A stretch of DNA of 64,000 nt. Source: Photorhabdus khanii NC19 (GTDB lineage: Bacteria; Pseudomonadota; Gammaproteobacteria; Enterobacterales; Enterobacteriaceae). How positions within the stretch are numbered: position 1 is the first letter of the stretch; the number at the start of each line of letters is the position of its first letter. Positions 45,797 to 55,107 of the stretch are shown here, in pieces. Location: the NCBI RefSeq assembly GCF_000517265.1, contig NZ_AYSJ01000002.1:53119-117118 (forward strand), given 5' to 3'. The position numbers were made by a program, and so were the translations under genes. A model generated the notes under the pieces. That model did no database searches, was not told the origin of the DNA, and was given only the letters and a program-made list of their open reading frames with translations.

Positions 45797-46399
45797 ATGA
45801 ATTATGTACAGCTTTATCGGATGAAGATTAATGCATTACTTAATGCCCTGACGAATAAATATCCACGAGTTACAGCGGTAAGGGTGGATATCCATTATCC
45901 GGGTATCGTCGATAACGGTGATAACATTTGCTGTTTCCCTAATCTGGAGCCAGGAGTGATGTCCCGGATGCGTAGCTCCCTAAAGGCTAAGCTGGAAGCG
46001 GAAAAAGTTCGCAAACAGCGAGAAGGAAAACGTATTTATCGCTGTCCTATGTTTATTCTATGGGCTAGGGAGTTTTCGGAATCAGGTAAATGTCATTATC
46101 ACATCTGCCTGTTATTCAACAAAGACGCCTACTACAACCTCGGTGATTACAAGCGGGAAAATACCCTGAGAGGAATGATTATTGGAGCATGGTACAGCGC
46201 CTTGGGGCTGGAACTGGACGATCATCAAGGGCTGGTGCATTTTCCAGATGAGTGCCGTTACGTGCTGGACACTAACAGACCTGATTTCAAAGAACATTAC
46301 CAAGACCTGCTTGATCGTCTGGATTATTTGAGCAAAGTCGAAACCAAAGTTTTTGGGGAAGGGGATCGTAACTTCGGTTGCAGCCAAATCGATCTGTAA
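45797..46399 (+). CDS. Inovirus Gp2 / YfjJ-YagK family protein
   Basis: The 200-aa product shows the inovirus-Gp2-like/YagK-YfjJ C-terminal domain: ALTNKYPRVTAVRVDIHYP near residues 17-35, then CPMFILWAREFSESGKCHYH (about 88-107), where the HYH-type motif belongs to a rolling-circle-replication-like fold, and YRYVLD-like CRYVLDTNRPD near 155. Such genes are common in CP4-57-type and P4-like islands in E. coli. It probably handles replication of the satellite element. Confidence 0.8.
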   Translation: MNYVQLYRMKINALLNALTNKYPRVTAVRVDIHYPGIVDNGDNICCFPNLEPGVMSRMRSSLKAKLEAEKVRKQREGKRIYRCPMFILWAREFSESGKCHYHICLLFNKDAYYNLGDYKRENTLRGMIIGAWYSALGLELDDHQGLVHFPDECRYVLDTNRPDFKEHYQDLLDRLDYLSKVETKVFGEGDRNFGCSQIDL

Positions 46400-46619
46400 C
46401 TCGACTGGGGCCTTCTTTGCGTGGGAAGGCCTGAAACCGTACTCCTTTTCTGGTATCTCACAATTGCCTCCTGCTACTGAATATATCCCGTCAGTCGTGG
46501 CTGTCCGTAATTTAGTCGAGAAACGTTTAAGGTGCGCTCAAATCATTTACGTCATCTTTTTTGATATGAATCCCAATATCTAGGAAGATGTGATGGACTC
46601 GTTCAGCAAAGCAGAGTAA
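46400..46619. other. Gene-poor stretch after the Gp2-like gene
   Basis: No gene is supported in these 220 bases; the open frames seen have no coding character. It leads into a degraded frame from 46620. Confidence 0.5.
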
Positions 46620-47024
46620 ACCCAGCGGTTTCTTTGGGCAGCCATCAATCACTACCCACAACTGGTCGGCTTTCGTGCTACGCTTCCATTCCGCAGGTCA
46701 CCGGAGCCTGAAGAAACTATTAAACAGTTTCAACGGAGGTTACAGCAAGAAATCGTCCTACCTACTGATAACCGGCAGGCACAGGGCAAGCCTGCACCAT
46801 CGACTCAGATCAGAATACGGTGGGTTATTGATGGTAATGAGGATGTTGATGTGCTGTTTCTCCTTAACCAGAGCACTTTTTTTGCAGCGGATGTGATCCT
46901 TCGCGGGAGCATAGACAAAACGAGATCACCGACCCGATCTGTCAGGCATGGGTTACAGCGATCGAGTCCGGGTTATTACGTAATCTGCACAGTGATGGTT
47001 TTTTCGTCACGAGCAGTTTGCTGA
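46620..47024 (+). pseudogene. Degraded Gp2/YfjJ-like fragment
   Basis: An open frame with no usable start codon reads through about 134 codons with protein-like content. AAINHYPQLVGFRATLPF aligns by eye with the ALTNKYPRVTAVRVDIHY start of the neighbouring Gp2-like gene, followed by a FQRRLQQEI helix like its SSLKAKLEAE. It is probably the remains of a related gene. The match is weak, so identity is uncertain. Confidence 0.35.
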
Positions 47025-47218
47025 TACACCGCTTTTGCCGATGTATTTACAGAGCAATTCGATGCGTTACTACAAACAGCAATACTTTCCTCTTTGTCCA
47101 TCTTGTATGACTTTGCGTAACTGAGCGAATATCGATCCGTATAGCTTCCGCTCAGGTCCCAAGCCATCATTCGCCCAGTAACAGCGCATGGCAACAAATT
47201 AGCAAACAGAAGGGCTAT

Positions 47219-48112
47219 CTATCTCTCGCCTGCATGGCGATACTTGTGAATAGGCTCACCTGTTTGGGTGTGCACAGCAAGAACTGGATAGACAAAGGGG
47301 CCTTGACCACTGGGATCAGTAGCCTGTGCATATTCATCGTCGGTTTTAGGCAGATTGTTCTCGGGGCACAAATAAAAAATCATCGGTGCGCGAATACTGA
47401 ACTCACGTGGTTCGAGTATGTAGTCCCGTTTAATCACTTCCTGCTGCGCCTTGCTTAGAGCTGGGTTGACAATAAAACGTACAGGGATCGCGATCTCCCA
47501 CGCAGTGTCTTCACGCGGTGGGGCTGCCGATGGGACAATCAGTTCCGGTAAGTCCAGAAATCGCGCCAAAACAAAGTCCTTAAACGTCGAGCTGCCCCAG
47601 TCATAGGCACGCACATGCTGGCGCCCGTTAACGGTGATAATAACCGTAGGGGTTAGTGTACGGGACGTGCCTTCCGGGTTTTCCATTGACGCATATGTCA
47701 CTTCCACCTGGCCCTTCTGCTCGATCGCTGACAAAAAAATTGCCAGTGTACGGCTATGCACTGCGCGATGGATGAGCGGAATTTCCTGCGCGTGAGCCGC
47801 TTGCGGCGGTTGAAACTCGGCCGTCGCACGCCATACAAGGTCGTTGTCTCCCAGTAAAACAGGCACAAACGTCGCACTGGGGAAATATCCTTTTCGGCCA
47901 CCTCCCTGCTCGAAAGCATTACCTGGTGCTACCTCCAGGTAGGTTCGTACATCCGTACGAGCTTGCTGCGCCGAGACACCAAACTCTTCAGCAATCATGC
48001 GCGAAGTGACTTTTCGCTCCCACAGTAGCTGGCGCTCGATATAGCGCAAGCGCAACCATTGTGCGTGGCTGAGGGATGTTTTGTGTTTCTCAAGAAACGT
48101 TGAGTAATACAT
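47219..48112 (-). CDS. WYL-domain regulator divergent from the Wadjet operon
   Basis: The 297-aa protein has an N-terminal helix-turn-helix (about residues 18-75, with SRMIAEEFGVSAQQARTDVR) and a middle WYL domain (about 130-210: GQVEVTYASMENPEGTSRTLTPTVII, GRQHVRAYDW, FKDFVLARFLD). WYL regulators of this kind (BrxR, CapW) repress defence operons and are thought to sense nucleic acid ligands. It is divergent from jetA with a 29-bp palindrome between them, so it likely controls that operon and its own gene. Confidence 0.88.
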   Translation of the reverse strand: MYYSTFLEKHKTSLSHAQWLRLRYIERQLLWERKVTSRMIAEEFGVSAQQARTDVRTYLEVAPGNAFEQGGGRKGYFPSATFVPVLLGDNDLVWRATAEFQPPQAAHAQEIPLIHRAVHSRTLAIFLSAIEQKGQVEVTYASMENPEGTSRTLTPTVIITVNGRQHVRAYDWGSSTFKDFVLARFLDLPELIVPSAAPPREDTAWEIAIPVRFIVNPALSKAQQEVIKRDYILEPREFSIRAPMIFYLCPENNLPKTDDEYAQATDPSGQGPFVYPVLAVHTQTGEPIHKYRHAGER

Positions 48113-48215
48113 ACCAGTTTTGTTCTGTCTTTGCGGGTTAATTATTTGCGATCCGAGATATGAATTCAGTATAGGAGGTGAACCGCTTCAAAACAAATAA
48201 TATTGCCATTTGTGA

Positions 48216-48244
48216 AATTTAAGCAAAGTTTCTTTGCTTAAATT
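48216..48244. promoter_or_regulatory. Large palindrome, operator candidate of the WYL regulator
   Basis: A perfect inverted repeat with 13-nt arms (AATTTAAGCAAAG / CTTTGCTTAAATT) around a 3-nt centre sits between the WYL gene and jetA, 44 nt before the jetA ATG. Such palindromes are the usual binding sites of BrxR/CapW-type WYL repressors. Confidence 0.75.
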
Positions 48245-48287
48245 ACCTTGCCGTACTATAGTGGCCCTGTTACATGGGGAGAATGTT

Positions 48288-49757
48288 ATGTCGCTAGAGT
48301 TTTTGGAGCAGGCTCGTAATGAATCTATGGCACGCCGCGAGCTGACTATTCAGTCCCACGCATTGCTGGTCGTGCGGACGCTGGATTCAATATATAGCGC
48401 CCTACAACGCAATCCGTTCAACGGCGTCGAGCTTGATGCGCTGGCGGCTATCATGCATCTCTTTGACGCCATGCTTTATTATGCTGACCGTGAGCGCCAA
48501 CCCGGTATGACACGTAAAGAAGCGGAGTTATGCCTTGTTGAGCACCTCAATGAAGCATATCCGGGACAAGAAGCCTCAGACTACGCGCAGGTTGCCAGCA
48601 AGATTTTTGCAGCGATCAAAGACCCTTTTCGTCTCCGTTATTACGACTTCACGCAACGAACGCATTCCGAAGAACAAATAGTTCGTCTGGTACGCTACGA
48701 CCAGCTATCCGGCTCAGATGATATTCTCTGGTCGCTGACCGATGAGGGAATGCTGTTTTATACCCTCCGTTTGGATGAAACGCCGATAGAACGCGCGGCT
48801 ATTCTGGCCTGGCGAACGCTCAAAACCATCCGTCGCGGTGAGATCGACAAGGCAGTACACCAGATCCAGTCAACGCAGCGGCAATTGGAGCAATATCTGA
48901 TTGGGATGCGTATGAAAGTACGTGCCGCCCAGTCGGGTGATTTGAGTGCATCCTATGCGCAGGATATCCGCCCCGTACTCAATGACTCCTTTGATAAGAC
49001 TCGGGAAGTGCTGGAGCATATTCGCAACACGATGTCGGCCATTACGGAAATGCTGGTTGATAGACGCTCAGATTTACACCCCGATAAATTAAATAAGCTG
49101 CGCAAGGCGCAAGAGATTTTTGCCGAGGTCTGCACCTTTACGCAGCGCTATCAAGACTGCTTACTCGATGTGAACAAAGATTTTGAGCGAGCTCGCCTGA
49201 AACTCATTATTCCCAGAGATAACACCCTTTTTCGGGAAACGCTGGAAAAAGGTGCACTCAAACCCTTGCTGTCACATTCCCCCGACATTGTTGAAAAGGA
49301 AATAGATGATCTCATCGCACACCTGCTGGCTCCCCGAAGTCAGAATGATGATCGGCACATCTTGTTTGACCTTGATGCGCTGCTGAACCTCTATCTCGAT
49401 AGATTTGAACAAGCGCTTCCAAATGAAATACAGGACCCCGCCGACCAGCCCGTAGCGATTGAAACCAACCTGCGCGGTATCCCTGAGTCTGTCATTAAGA
49501 AATGCAGCGATTGGGTTAGTGACCGGTTGAAGAATCGGGGGCATGTGAGCTTTAGAGATGTTTTCGACGCCTATGAGTGCGACGAATTATCCGAACAAGA
49601 ACAACAGGTTTGTTTACTTCATATTGGCAGTTTGGCGGCTAACAGCGATCCCACAATAGAAGTGGAGATAGGCGGCGACGCTGTCGAAACAGCGCTCTGG
49701 CGGGCTAACAATATAAAACTGTTAACTGCCGCTCCCGTACACCCCTTTGAGGAGTAG
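48288..49757 (+). CDS. jetA: Wadjet JetA, kleisin-like subunit
   Basis: JetA is the kleisin-type subunit that bridges the SMC heads in the Wadjet complex. From the ATG at 48288 (GGGGAG 7 nt upstream) it has 489 aa; the frame is open 18 codons further up without a ribosome-binding site. The protein is helical throughout, with long helices around residues 180-300 (KAVHQIQSTQRQLEQYLIGMRMK) and a C-terminal winged-helix-like end. Sequence is only loosely recognisable; the call depends on position and size in front of jetB-jetC-jetD. jetB follows after 2 nt. Confidence 0.85.
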   Translation: MSLEFLEQARNESMARRELTIQSHALLVVRTLDSIYSALQRNPFNGVELDALAAIMHLFDAMLYYADRERQPGMTRKEAELCLVEHLNEAYPGQEASDYAQVASKIFAAIKDPFRLRYYDFTQRTHSEEQIVRLVRYDQLSGSDDILWSLTDEGMLFYTLRLDETPIERAAILAWRTLKTIRRGEIDKAVHQIQSTQRQLEQYLIGMRMKVRAAQSGDLSASYAQDIRPVLNDSFDKTREVLEHIRNTMSAITEMLVDRRSDLHPDKLNKLRKAQEIFAEVCTFTQRYQDCLLDVNKDFERARLKLIIPRDNTLFRETLEKGALKPLLSHSPDIVEKEIDDLIAHLLAPRSQNDDRHILFDLDALLNLYLDRFEQALPNEIQDPADQPVAIETNLRGIPESVIKKCSDWVSDRLKNRGHVSFRDVFDAYECDELSEQEQQVCLLHIGSLAANSDPTIEVEIGGDAVETALWRANNIKLLTAAPVHPFEE

Positions 49758-49759
49758 TT

Positions 49760-50656
49760 ATGTACGACAACACGCATCAACAAGCGAAACGCTACGCCGA
49801 GATTGCCACGCAGGCAATTATGAATTCGCTGGGATATAAAATGGGGGATGAGCCGATTCAACGTGCGCTTGACCTGCAAGGTGATGCCCTGTTCGCTGAG
49901 ATTATCCGTGGCGTCGCGGCAGGCATGAAATTGCGGTACCTCGGCATCCATGAGACGTACGGGGTATTACTGGCTGCTGATGGCCGAGGTCCGTTTGCCC
50001 CGTCTTTGGGCTGGCTGAATAAGCGCTTGTTACCCGAAACAATGGTTGAGCAGTTGGGCAAGGAACGCAAAGAACAGCGTCTGTTTGCAGGCTTAACCTT
50101 GATTGCGTTGCTGGCTGACCTATTTCCAACCCCTGACACGGTTCGTGTCGAGTTCGGTCAGAGCCGCGCCATTAATGCTGCCTCAGTGGTGGCCAGGCTC
50201 AATGATGTTGCCGACCAGGTGATCGCACAGCGCAAGGCCGAAGGCGACGATACCGTAGACGGTCTACTGATGGCGGCCAGGTTTGTGCAGGAAGAACGCA
50301 TTCCCCGTATTCACGACGAAAAGGTGGGGCGCGTCTCGAGTATTCGCTCGCAAACAGAAATGGCGACGCGCTGGATACAACTGCTGCAGGAGGAAGGTTT
50401 TCTTGCCGAAGACAGCAGTCTGTCGGGTGAGTCCGACTGGTATCCGACCCAAAAACTCAAACATTATCTGCGCCATACCGGCATCGAAGAGACGGTGCGT
50501 TTTGTGATGAGCATCAGTCCAGGCACAGAAGATCGGTCGTCCGATTTAGCTGAAATCGATATTGCAGCATTAGCAGGTAACCCGGAGTTCCCTTCGGTCA
50601 ATGAACGTCCAGTCCCCACTGGAGCCCCAGAAACGCAACGCTTGACGGAGATTTAA
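49760..50656 (+). CDS. jetB: Wadjet JetB, KITE-like subunit (DUF4194)
   Basis: The 298-aa product sits between jetA and jetC, where Wadjet systems encode the DUF4194/KITE protein that binds the kleisin. It has an early RYAEIATQAIMNSLGY helix, a LGWLNKRLLPETMVEQL segment and a winged-helix-like region (about 185-240: TRWIQLLQEEGFLAEDSSL, then YPTQKLKHYLRH). The last 50 residues are less ordered. It ends 2 nt before jetC and overlaps no other gene. Confidence 0.85.
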   Translation: MYDNTHQQAKRYAEIATQAIMNSLGYKMGDEPIQRALDLQGDALFAEIIRGVAAGMKLRYLGIHETYGVLLAADGRGPFAPSLGWLNKRLLPETMVEQLGKERKEQRLFAGLTLIALLADLFPTPDTVRVEFGQSRAINAASVVARLNDVADQVIAQRKAEGDDTVDGLLMAARFVQEERIPRIHDEKVGRVSSIRSQTEMATRWIQLLQEEGFLAEDSSLSGESDWYPTQKLKHYLRHTGIEETVRFVMSISPGTEDRSSDLAEIDIAALAGNPEFPSVNERPVPTGAPETQRLTEI

Positions 50657-50658
50657 GC

Positions 50659-53600
50659 ATGTGGCTGATTAAACGGGTTTATATGGATGGCGCAGGCCAT
50701 GAAGAAGCCTTCTACAAAGACCTCACATTGGACTATATTGGCCTGTCTCAAGCGGTCGATAGTCCTGCTATTGAAGGGCAGAGCTCGCCCGTCAGGAATG
50801 CGAAGGTGGTGACCAGTACCTATCAGCAGCTTGTGAATGGGGGCGGTAAGTCAACCTACATCGCACTGCTGTTATCGATCTTTGAGCCATCCGTTAGTGA
50901 CTTCACCCAATACCTGGCTAATCGTCGCCAGAGTGAATACCACTACCGCAATTACTTCTATAAAGAACTCTCAGTTATTCTGGTTGAGATGGTCAATGAA
51001 TCAGGCCAAACGTTATTACTGGGACACGCTCATCAGCGCAATGGGGATGATGTTGACTGCACACTGTTTATTTGTGATGCGCCTGACTCCCTGCTGGGCG
51101 CGCCGTTTGACGAGGTGCCCTCCTACTCTCGTGCTGAACGCAATTCCGCGCTACGTTCCTACGCCAATAGCCTGCACAGCTTTGAAAGCTGGCTTAATCT
51201 CAAGGCGGGCAGTGAAGGGGGCATGCACTGGCGAAAAACCACCCGGCAGAACGAATGGCGCGCATTTTTGCTGGAACAACAAATCAACGTTGATCTCATC
51301 AAAACAATGGTTACCTTCAACTCTGAAGAAGGTGGTCTGACCCGGTTCATCGAATACAAAACCGAGCATGATTTCCTCGGCGCGTTCTTCGCCTGCACCA
51401 TGTCTAAGGATACTGCGGAGCGGCTGCGTGAACTGGTGGCGCATGAAGTTGAACGTCAGGGGGAGTTAGAGGATATCCGTCGTAACGAGTCCTTCCTGAA
51501 GGATGTGCTGGCTAACTGGCAGGCGTTTCTTGAACCCGCTAAACAGCTGGAAAGCACTCAGGCTCAGCAGCAACTGCTGGATGATGGTTTCCGCGAAGCA
51601 ATGCGCGATCTCACAGCCTTTATCGGGGAAGCACAGATTGAACAGATGCAGCTAGAAGATGACACGGGAAGCTTGCAAAAACACATTGACCAGGCGGTGT
51701 CTCTGCGTGAACTGTTGGGCAAGCGCAGAGCGCTACTTGAATATGATCTCGTGCTGCATCAGCTCAACAAACAAAAAGCTATGGTCGACGCGCTTAAGGG
51801 CGAAGCCGACGTAAATCAGCGTCAGATTGAAATTACTCGCACCGCTATAGACTACAAATCCTATGCGAAGGCTCTGGATGAGTACCGTCAGGCAGACGAA
51901 GATCTGAAGGTATTCCAAAGTGAAACGGAAAAGCCGCTGCAGGTGATTTTCGAGCGTACTGCTGGCGAGGCTCTGGGCGTATTAGAGTGGGCAATCGACA
52001 GGCATCGCCAGCAGGAGGCGAAGCTCGAAGAAGAACTGGGACAGATAGGCAAGGATAGTAATGTCCTTAGACAATCATACGACCAAGTACAAAAGACGCT
52101 GGGCGGCCTGGAGGCGGATCGTCGCATATATCAAGGAGACAAACGCCAAGGAGAATCGCAACGGGACGAATTATGTGAAGTTGGGTTGATCCAGAAGGGA
52201 GAAACGCCTGCAGCCGCCTTATATCGACTGGAATTAACCTTACGCGATGCACAGCAGTCTGAAGAGCAGGCTAATACTGCCCATCACCAGAAAGAGCAGG
52301 AGCTGGAAGCGCAGCAGCATGTGGTGCGCGAAATGTCGGTTGAGCAAAGTAAGGCCCATCAGACGCTCATCCTGGCTGAACAAAAGCACCAGGCGGCGGT
52401 GGATAGCACGCTGGCCCTAGTAAAAACCTATCGAACACTCCCAGCGTCAACGCAACATGATGTTGACGTTGAGGACACGAATTGGCACAGCGAGCGGTGC
52501 GGATTGCAGCTCGACAAGGTATTGCATGCGGACACTCAAACGCTGAATGGAATGAAAGAGCGCTTGCTGCAAGCCAGGCACGAGCTGGACGAGTTAAAAC
52601 TGACGGGGCATGAACTGGTCACTAAGCAGATCAATCAGGCGCTTGAAGCGTTCTATACGACTGGTATTGCACGGGATAAACTCTGGGCATTTCCACACTA
52701 TCTGGCCTCTGCTTTCAACGACGATGCCCAGCGTATTGCAGAGGTGATCGATCAAAATCCTGGCCGCTACCTGAGCCTGGTCGCACTTGACAATGCAACG
52801 CTTGATCAGGTCCACAAAATCAGTGAGAAACTGGCCTGGAAGAAAGCGCCCATTGCCATTTATTTGTTGGATGAAGCACAGGATCTCCGGGGCGTCACGC
52901 CTGAATTGATGCAGGTCGTACTCTCAAATCCCGACAAGTGCGGTTATGGTCAGGCCGCTTACGAAGCCCGGCTGCAAGAGTTGGAGAACACCGTAGCTTT
53001 ACAGGAAGCCAGTGTGGAGGCTGCGGAAAGCGTCTTTAAGGTACTGCAATCTTTCAGGGGTGACTGGCGTTTGCATTACGATCAATACGGTAAGCATTGG
53101 TCGAGCCTGATTGAACACCGGGAGCAGGCCCGCTTAACGCTGGAAAATGCTGATGCAGCACTTAAGCAGGCGGAGCATTATGAACAAACACTGCGCGACG
53201 AGAAAACGGATGCTCTGGCGCGGTTAAACAGTGCCCAACAGCAGAAAATTCAGGCAGAAAAAGCACATGATAAACTGAGCCGTTTTGTTGAAATGGAATG
53301 GGCGAAACGTGAAACGGCGATAATGAAACTGGTGCAGCTAGCCGAGCAGATTCAGCGAAGCGAGGAGACTCTTGTAAGCCTGAGGGAGGAGCTGGAACGG
53401 CAGAGAGAACTCGCGGAGAACAAGCGCGCCGAGCAAACCTATATAAGCATCCAGATTAGCGAATGGAATAACCTATGCAACGAGCCGTTCTATTCAGAGA
53501 TTACGGCGACCGAAGGTATCGAAGGACGAAGCCCCAAAGATGCCCATGAGAAAGCTGCTCAGTCGCACAAACAATTGCTAGAAGCAACTAAGGGTGATCA

Positions 53601-55095
53601 GGTAATGGCTCTCAAGCAACAGCGAAAAGATGCTGAGCAGGCACAACGTGACGCCTCTAAGCGTTTAACGGCTCAACCTGCCTACAAGGTGTATCCGGAT
53701 GCGGTAAAATCGGTGGCCCTCAATGAGCTGGCGTTGATTAATAACCGCATTGCACACCTAAATGAACAGCAGAAGCAATTCACGCAGCGCCTGATTGCGG
53801 CGCAGGGAACTATGCAATATATGTCCAAAAAATGCGAGGAGGCTAGCAAAGCACTTGACGAGGACTTTGTGTGGGAAGAGAAGCCCATCGAGATAGAAAC
53901 GATCCAAACGTCTCTGGCTGAAATCGTCAACAGCCTACATGAAACTGAATACCAGCTCAAACGCCAACTGGAGCAAAAGACGCTGCAGTTGAAAAAGATT
54001 GAAAATGTGAAAGAACGGCTACAGAACGCCAAAACAGCTCAGGCGATGATCCAGCCCATCACGGTGACCTCTGCAGCAGGTCTGCCTGTCAGGATCCTGA
54101 GCATCACTGAGTATGCTGACGCGCTGGCCACGCAATGCCGAATGTACGCAAGCTTAAAAGAAACGCTGAAACAGCAAAATATATGTGTCGCTACGGTCTG
54201 GGGACGCTTTCGCAAACGGATCGAAGAAGAGTCGGCCAGGGATCTAGACGCTCGAGCCAGTCAGGAATACTTACGGCAACTGGACTTAATCACAACTTAT
54301 CACGAAGTGCTGGGCGATTTGGACAGGGTCGGTACAGGGATCACGCAGGTATTCGAAGCTGTGCAAGATAGCCTGGAACAATTCCAGCGTTCGATTGACC
54401 TGGCAGTCAGCCATCTGACTGCTCATCTGGAGGGGGCGATTAAACTCCTCAAGCGTGTTATGTCGGTTAAAATTCCTGAGGATTGCCCCGTACTGCCTGG
54501 TCGCCCTATCATCAAAATGACTGACCGGCTTAATGATGTTGCCGCAGATCTCAGGGGTTTTGCCAGTAGCCGCTTACAGCAGTGGATAGCCAGGGGGCAG
54601 GTACCCCGCGTGCCCAACCGGGACGCCTTGACAGCAGATTTGGTTCAGTCGGTATTTGGCGAAGGGGAGCTGGAGGTTCGTCTGCTGAAGACGAATGTCA
54701 GTCGTCCACAATGGACTCCTGTCACCCGGCTCGAAGGTTCAGGTGGGCAGCGCCTCACATCTGCCTTTTTGCTGTTTGTGACGGTCGGCAAAGTGCGTGA
54801 ATACGATACGGGTATTTCAAGTGCAGGATTCTTACTGGCCGACAACCCGTTGGGTAAATCGAATGCCGATGATTTGATGCGTATTCAAACCCAAATGGCC
54901 AGGGCCTATAAAATCCAGCTCATCTACTTGACTGGCATCTCGGATGAAAACGCCCAATCGATGTTTGATAACCATCTCTTCCTGAACAAAGTTCAGAAAC
55001 TGAGGCGGCGCGATCTGGTAACCGTTGATAAAGAACGCCACGCCCTGTGGTCGGCCTCCCTGGTTGCTAAGCCAAAGTCCGAGCCAGTCTTTTAA
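50659..55095 (+). CDS. jetC: Wadjet JetC, SMC-like ATPase
   Basis: JetC is the condensin-type motor that extrudes loops on circular plasmid DNA. The 1478-aa protein has Walker A GGGKST at residues 61-66, a long coiled coil broken by a hinge region (about 270-1270, with many Gln/Glu/Leu heptads) and a C-terminal head with the signature LEGSGGQRLTSAF (about 1358-1370) and a Walker B-type FLLADNPLGKS (about 1391-1401). It is longer than type I JetC, so this may be another Wadjet subtype; subtype was not decided. Confidence 0.93.
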   Translation: MWLIKRVYMDGAGHEEAFYKDLTLDYIGLSQAVDSPAIEGQSSPVRNAKVVTSTYQQLVNGGGKSTYIALLLSIFEPSVSDFTQYLANRRQSEYHYRNYFYKELSVILVEMVNESGQTLLLGHAHQRNGDDVDCTLFICDAPDSLLGAPFDEVPSYSRAERNSALRSYANSLHSFESWLNLKAGSEGGMHWRKTTRQNEWRAFLLEQQINVDLIKTMVTFNSEEGGLTRFIEYKTEHDFLGAFFACTMSKDTAERLRELVAHEVERQGELEDIRRNESFLKDVLANWQAFLEPAKQLESTQAQQQLLDDGFREAMRDLTAFIGEAQIEQMQLEDDTGSLQKHIDQAVSLRELLGKRRALLEYDLVLHQLNKQKAMVDALKGEADVNQRQIEITRTAIDYKSYAKALDEYRQADEDLKVFQSETEKPLQVIFERTAGEALGVLEWAIDRHRQQEAKLEEELGQIGKDSNVLRQSYDQVQKTLGGLEADRRIYQGDKRQGESQRDELCEVGLIQKGETPAAALYRLELTLRDAQQSEEQANTAHHQKEQELEAQQHVVREMSVEQSKAHQTLILAEQKHQAAVDSTLALVKTYRTLPASTQHDVDVEDTNWHSERCGLQLDKVLHADTQTLNGMKERLLQARHELDELKLTGHELVTKQINQALEAFYTTGIARDKLWAFPHYLASAFNDDAQRIAEVIDQNPGRYLSLVALDNATLDQVHKISEKLAWKKAPIAIYLLDEAQDLRGVTPELMQVVLSNPDKCGYGQAAYEARLQELENTVALQEASVEAAESVFKVLQSFRGDWRLHYDQYGKHWSSLIEHREQARLTLENADAALKQAEHYEQTLRDEKTDALARLNSAQQQKIQAEKAHDKLSRFVEMEWAKRETAIMKLVQLAEQIQRSEETLVSLREELERQRELAENKRAEQTYISIQISEWNNLCNEPFYSEITATEGIEGRSPKDAHEKAAQSHKQLLEATKGDQVMALKQQRKDAEQAQRDASKRLTAQPAYKVYPDAVKSVALNELALINNRIAHLNEQQKQFTQRLIAAQGTMQYMSKKCEEASKALDEDFVWEEKPIEIETIQTSLAEIVNSLHETEYQLKRQLEQKTLQLKKIENVKERLQNAKTAQAMIQPITVTSAAGLPVRILSITEYADALATQCRMYASLKETLKQQNICVATVWGRFRKRIEEESARDLDARASQEYLRQLDLITTYHEVLGDLDRVGTGITQVFEAVQDSLEQFQRSIDLAVSHLTAHLEGAIKLLKRVMSVKIPEDCPVLPGRPIIKMTDRLNDVAADLRGFASSRLQQWIARGQVPRVPNRDALTADLVQSVFGEGELEVRLLKTNVSRPQWTPVTRLEGSGGQRLTSAFLLFVTVGKVREYDTGISSAGFLLADNPLGKSNADDLMRIQTQMARAYKIQLIYLTGISDENAQSMFDNHLFLNKVQKLRRRDLVTVDKERHALWSASLVAKPKSEPVF

Positions 55096-55107
55096 GGTAG
55101 GTATGGT

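Noticed and set aside
46976..47197. 73-codon minus-strand frame just after the WYL gene
   Set aside because: Opposite a protein-like degraded plus-strand frame; no ribosome-binding site and no known family.
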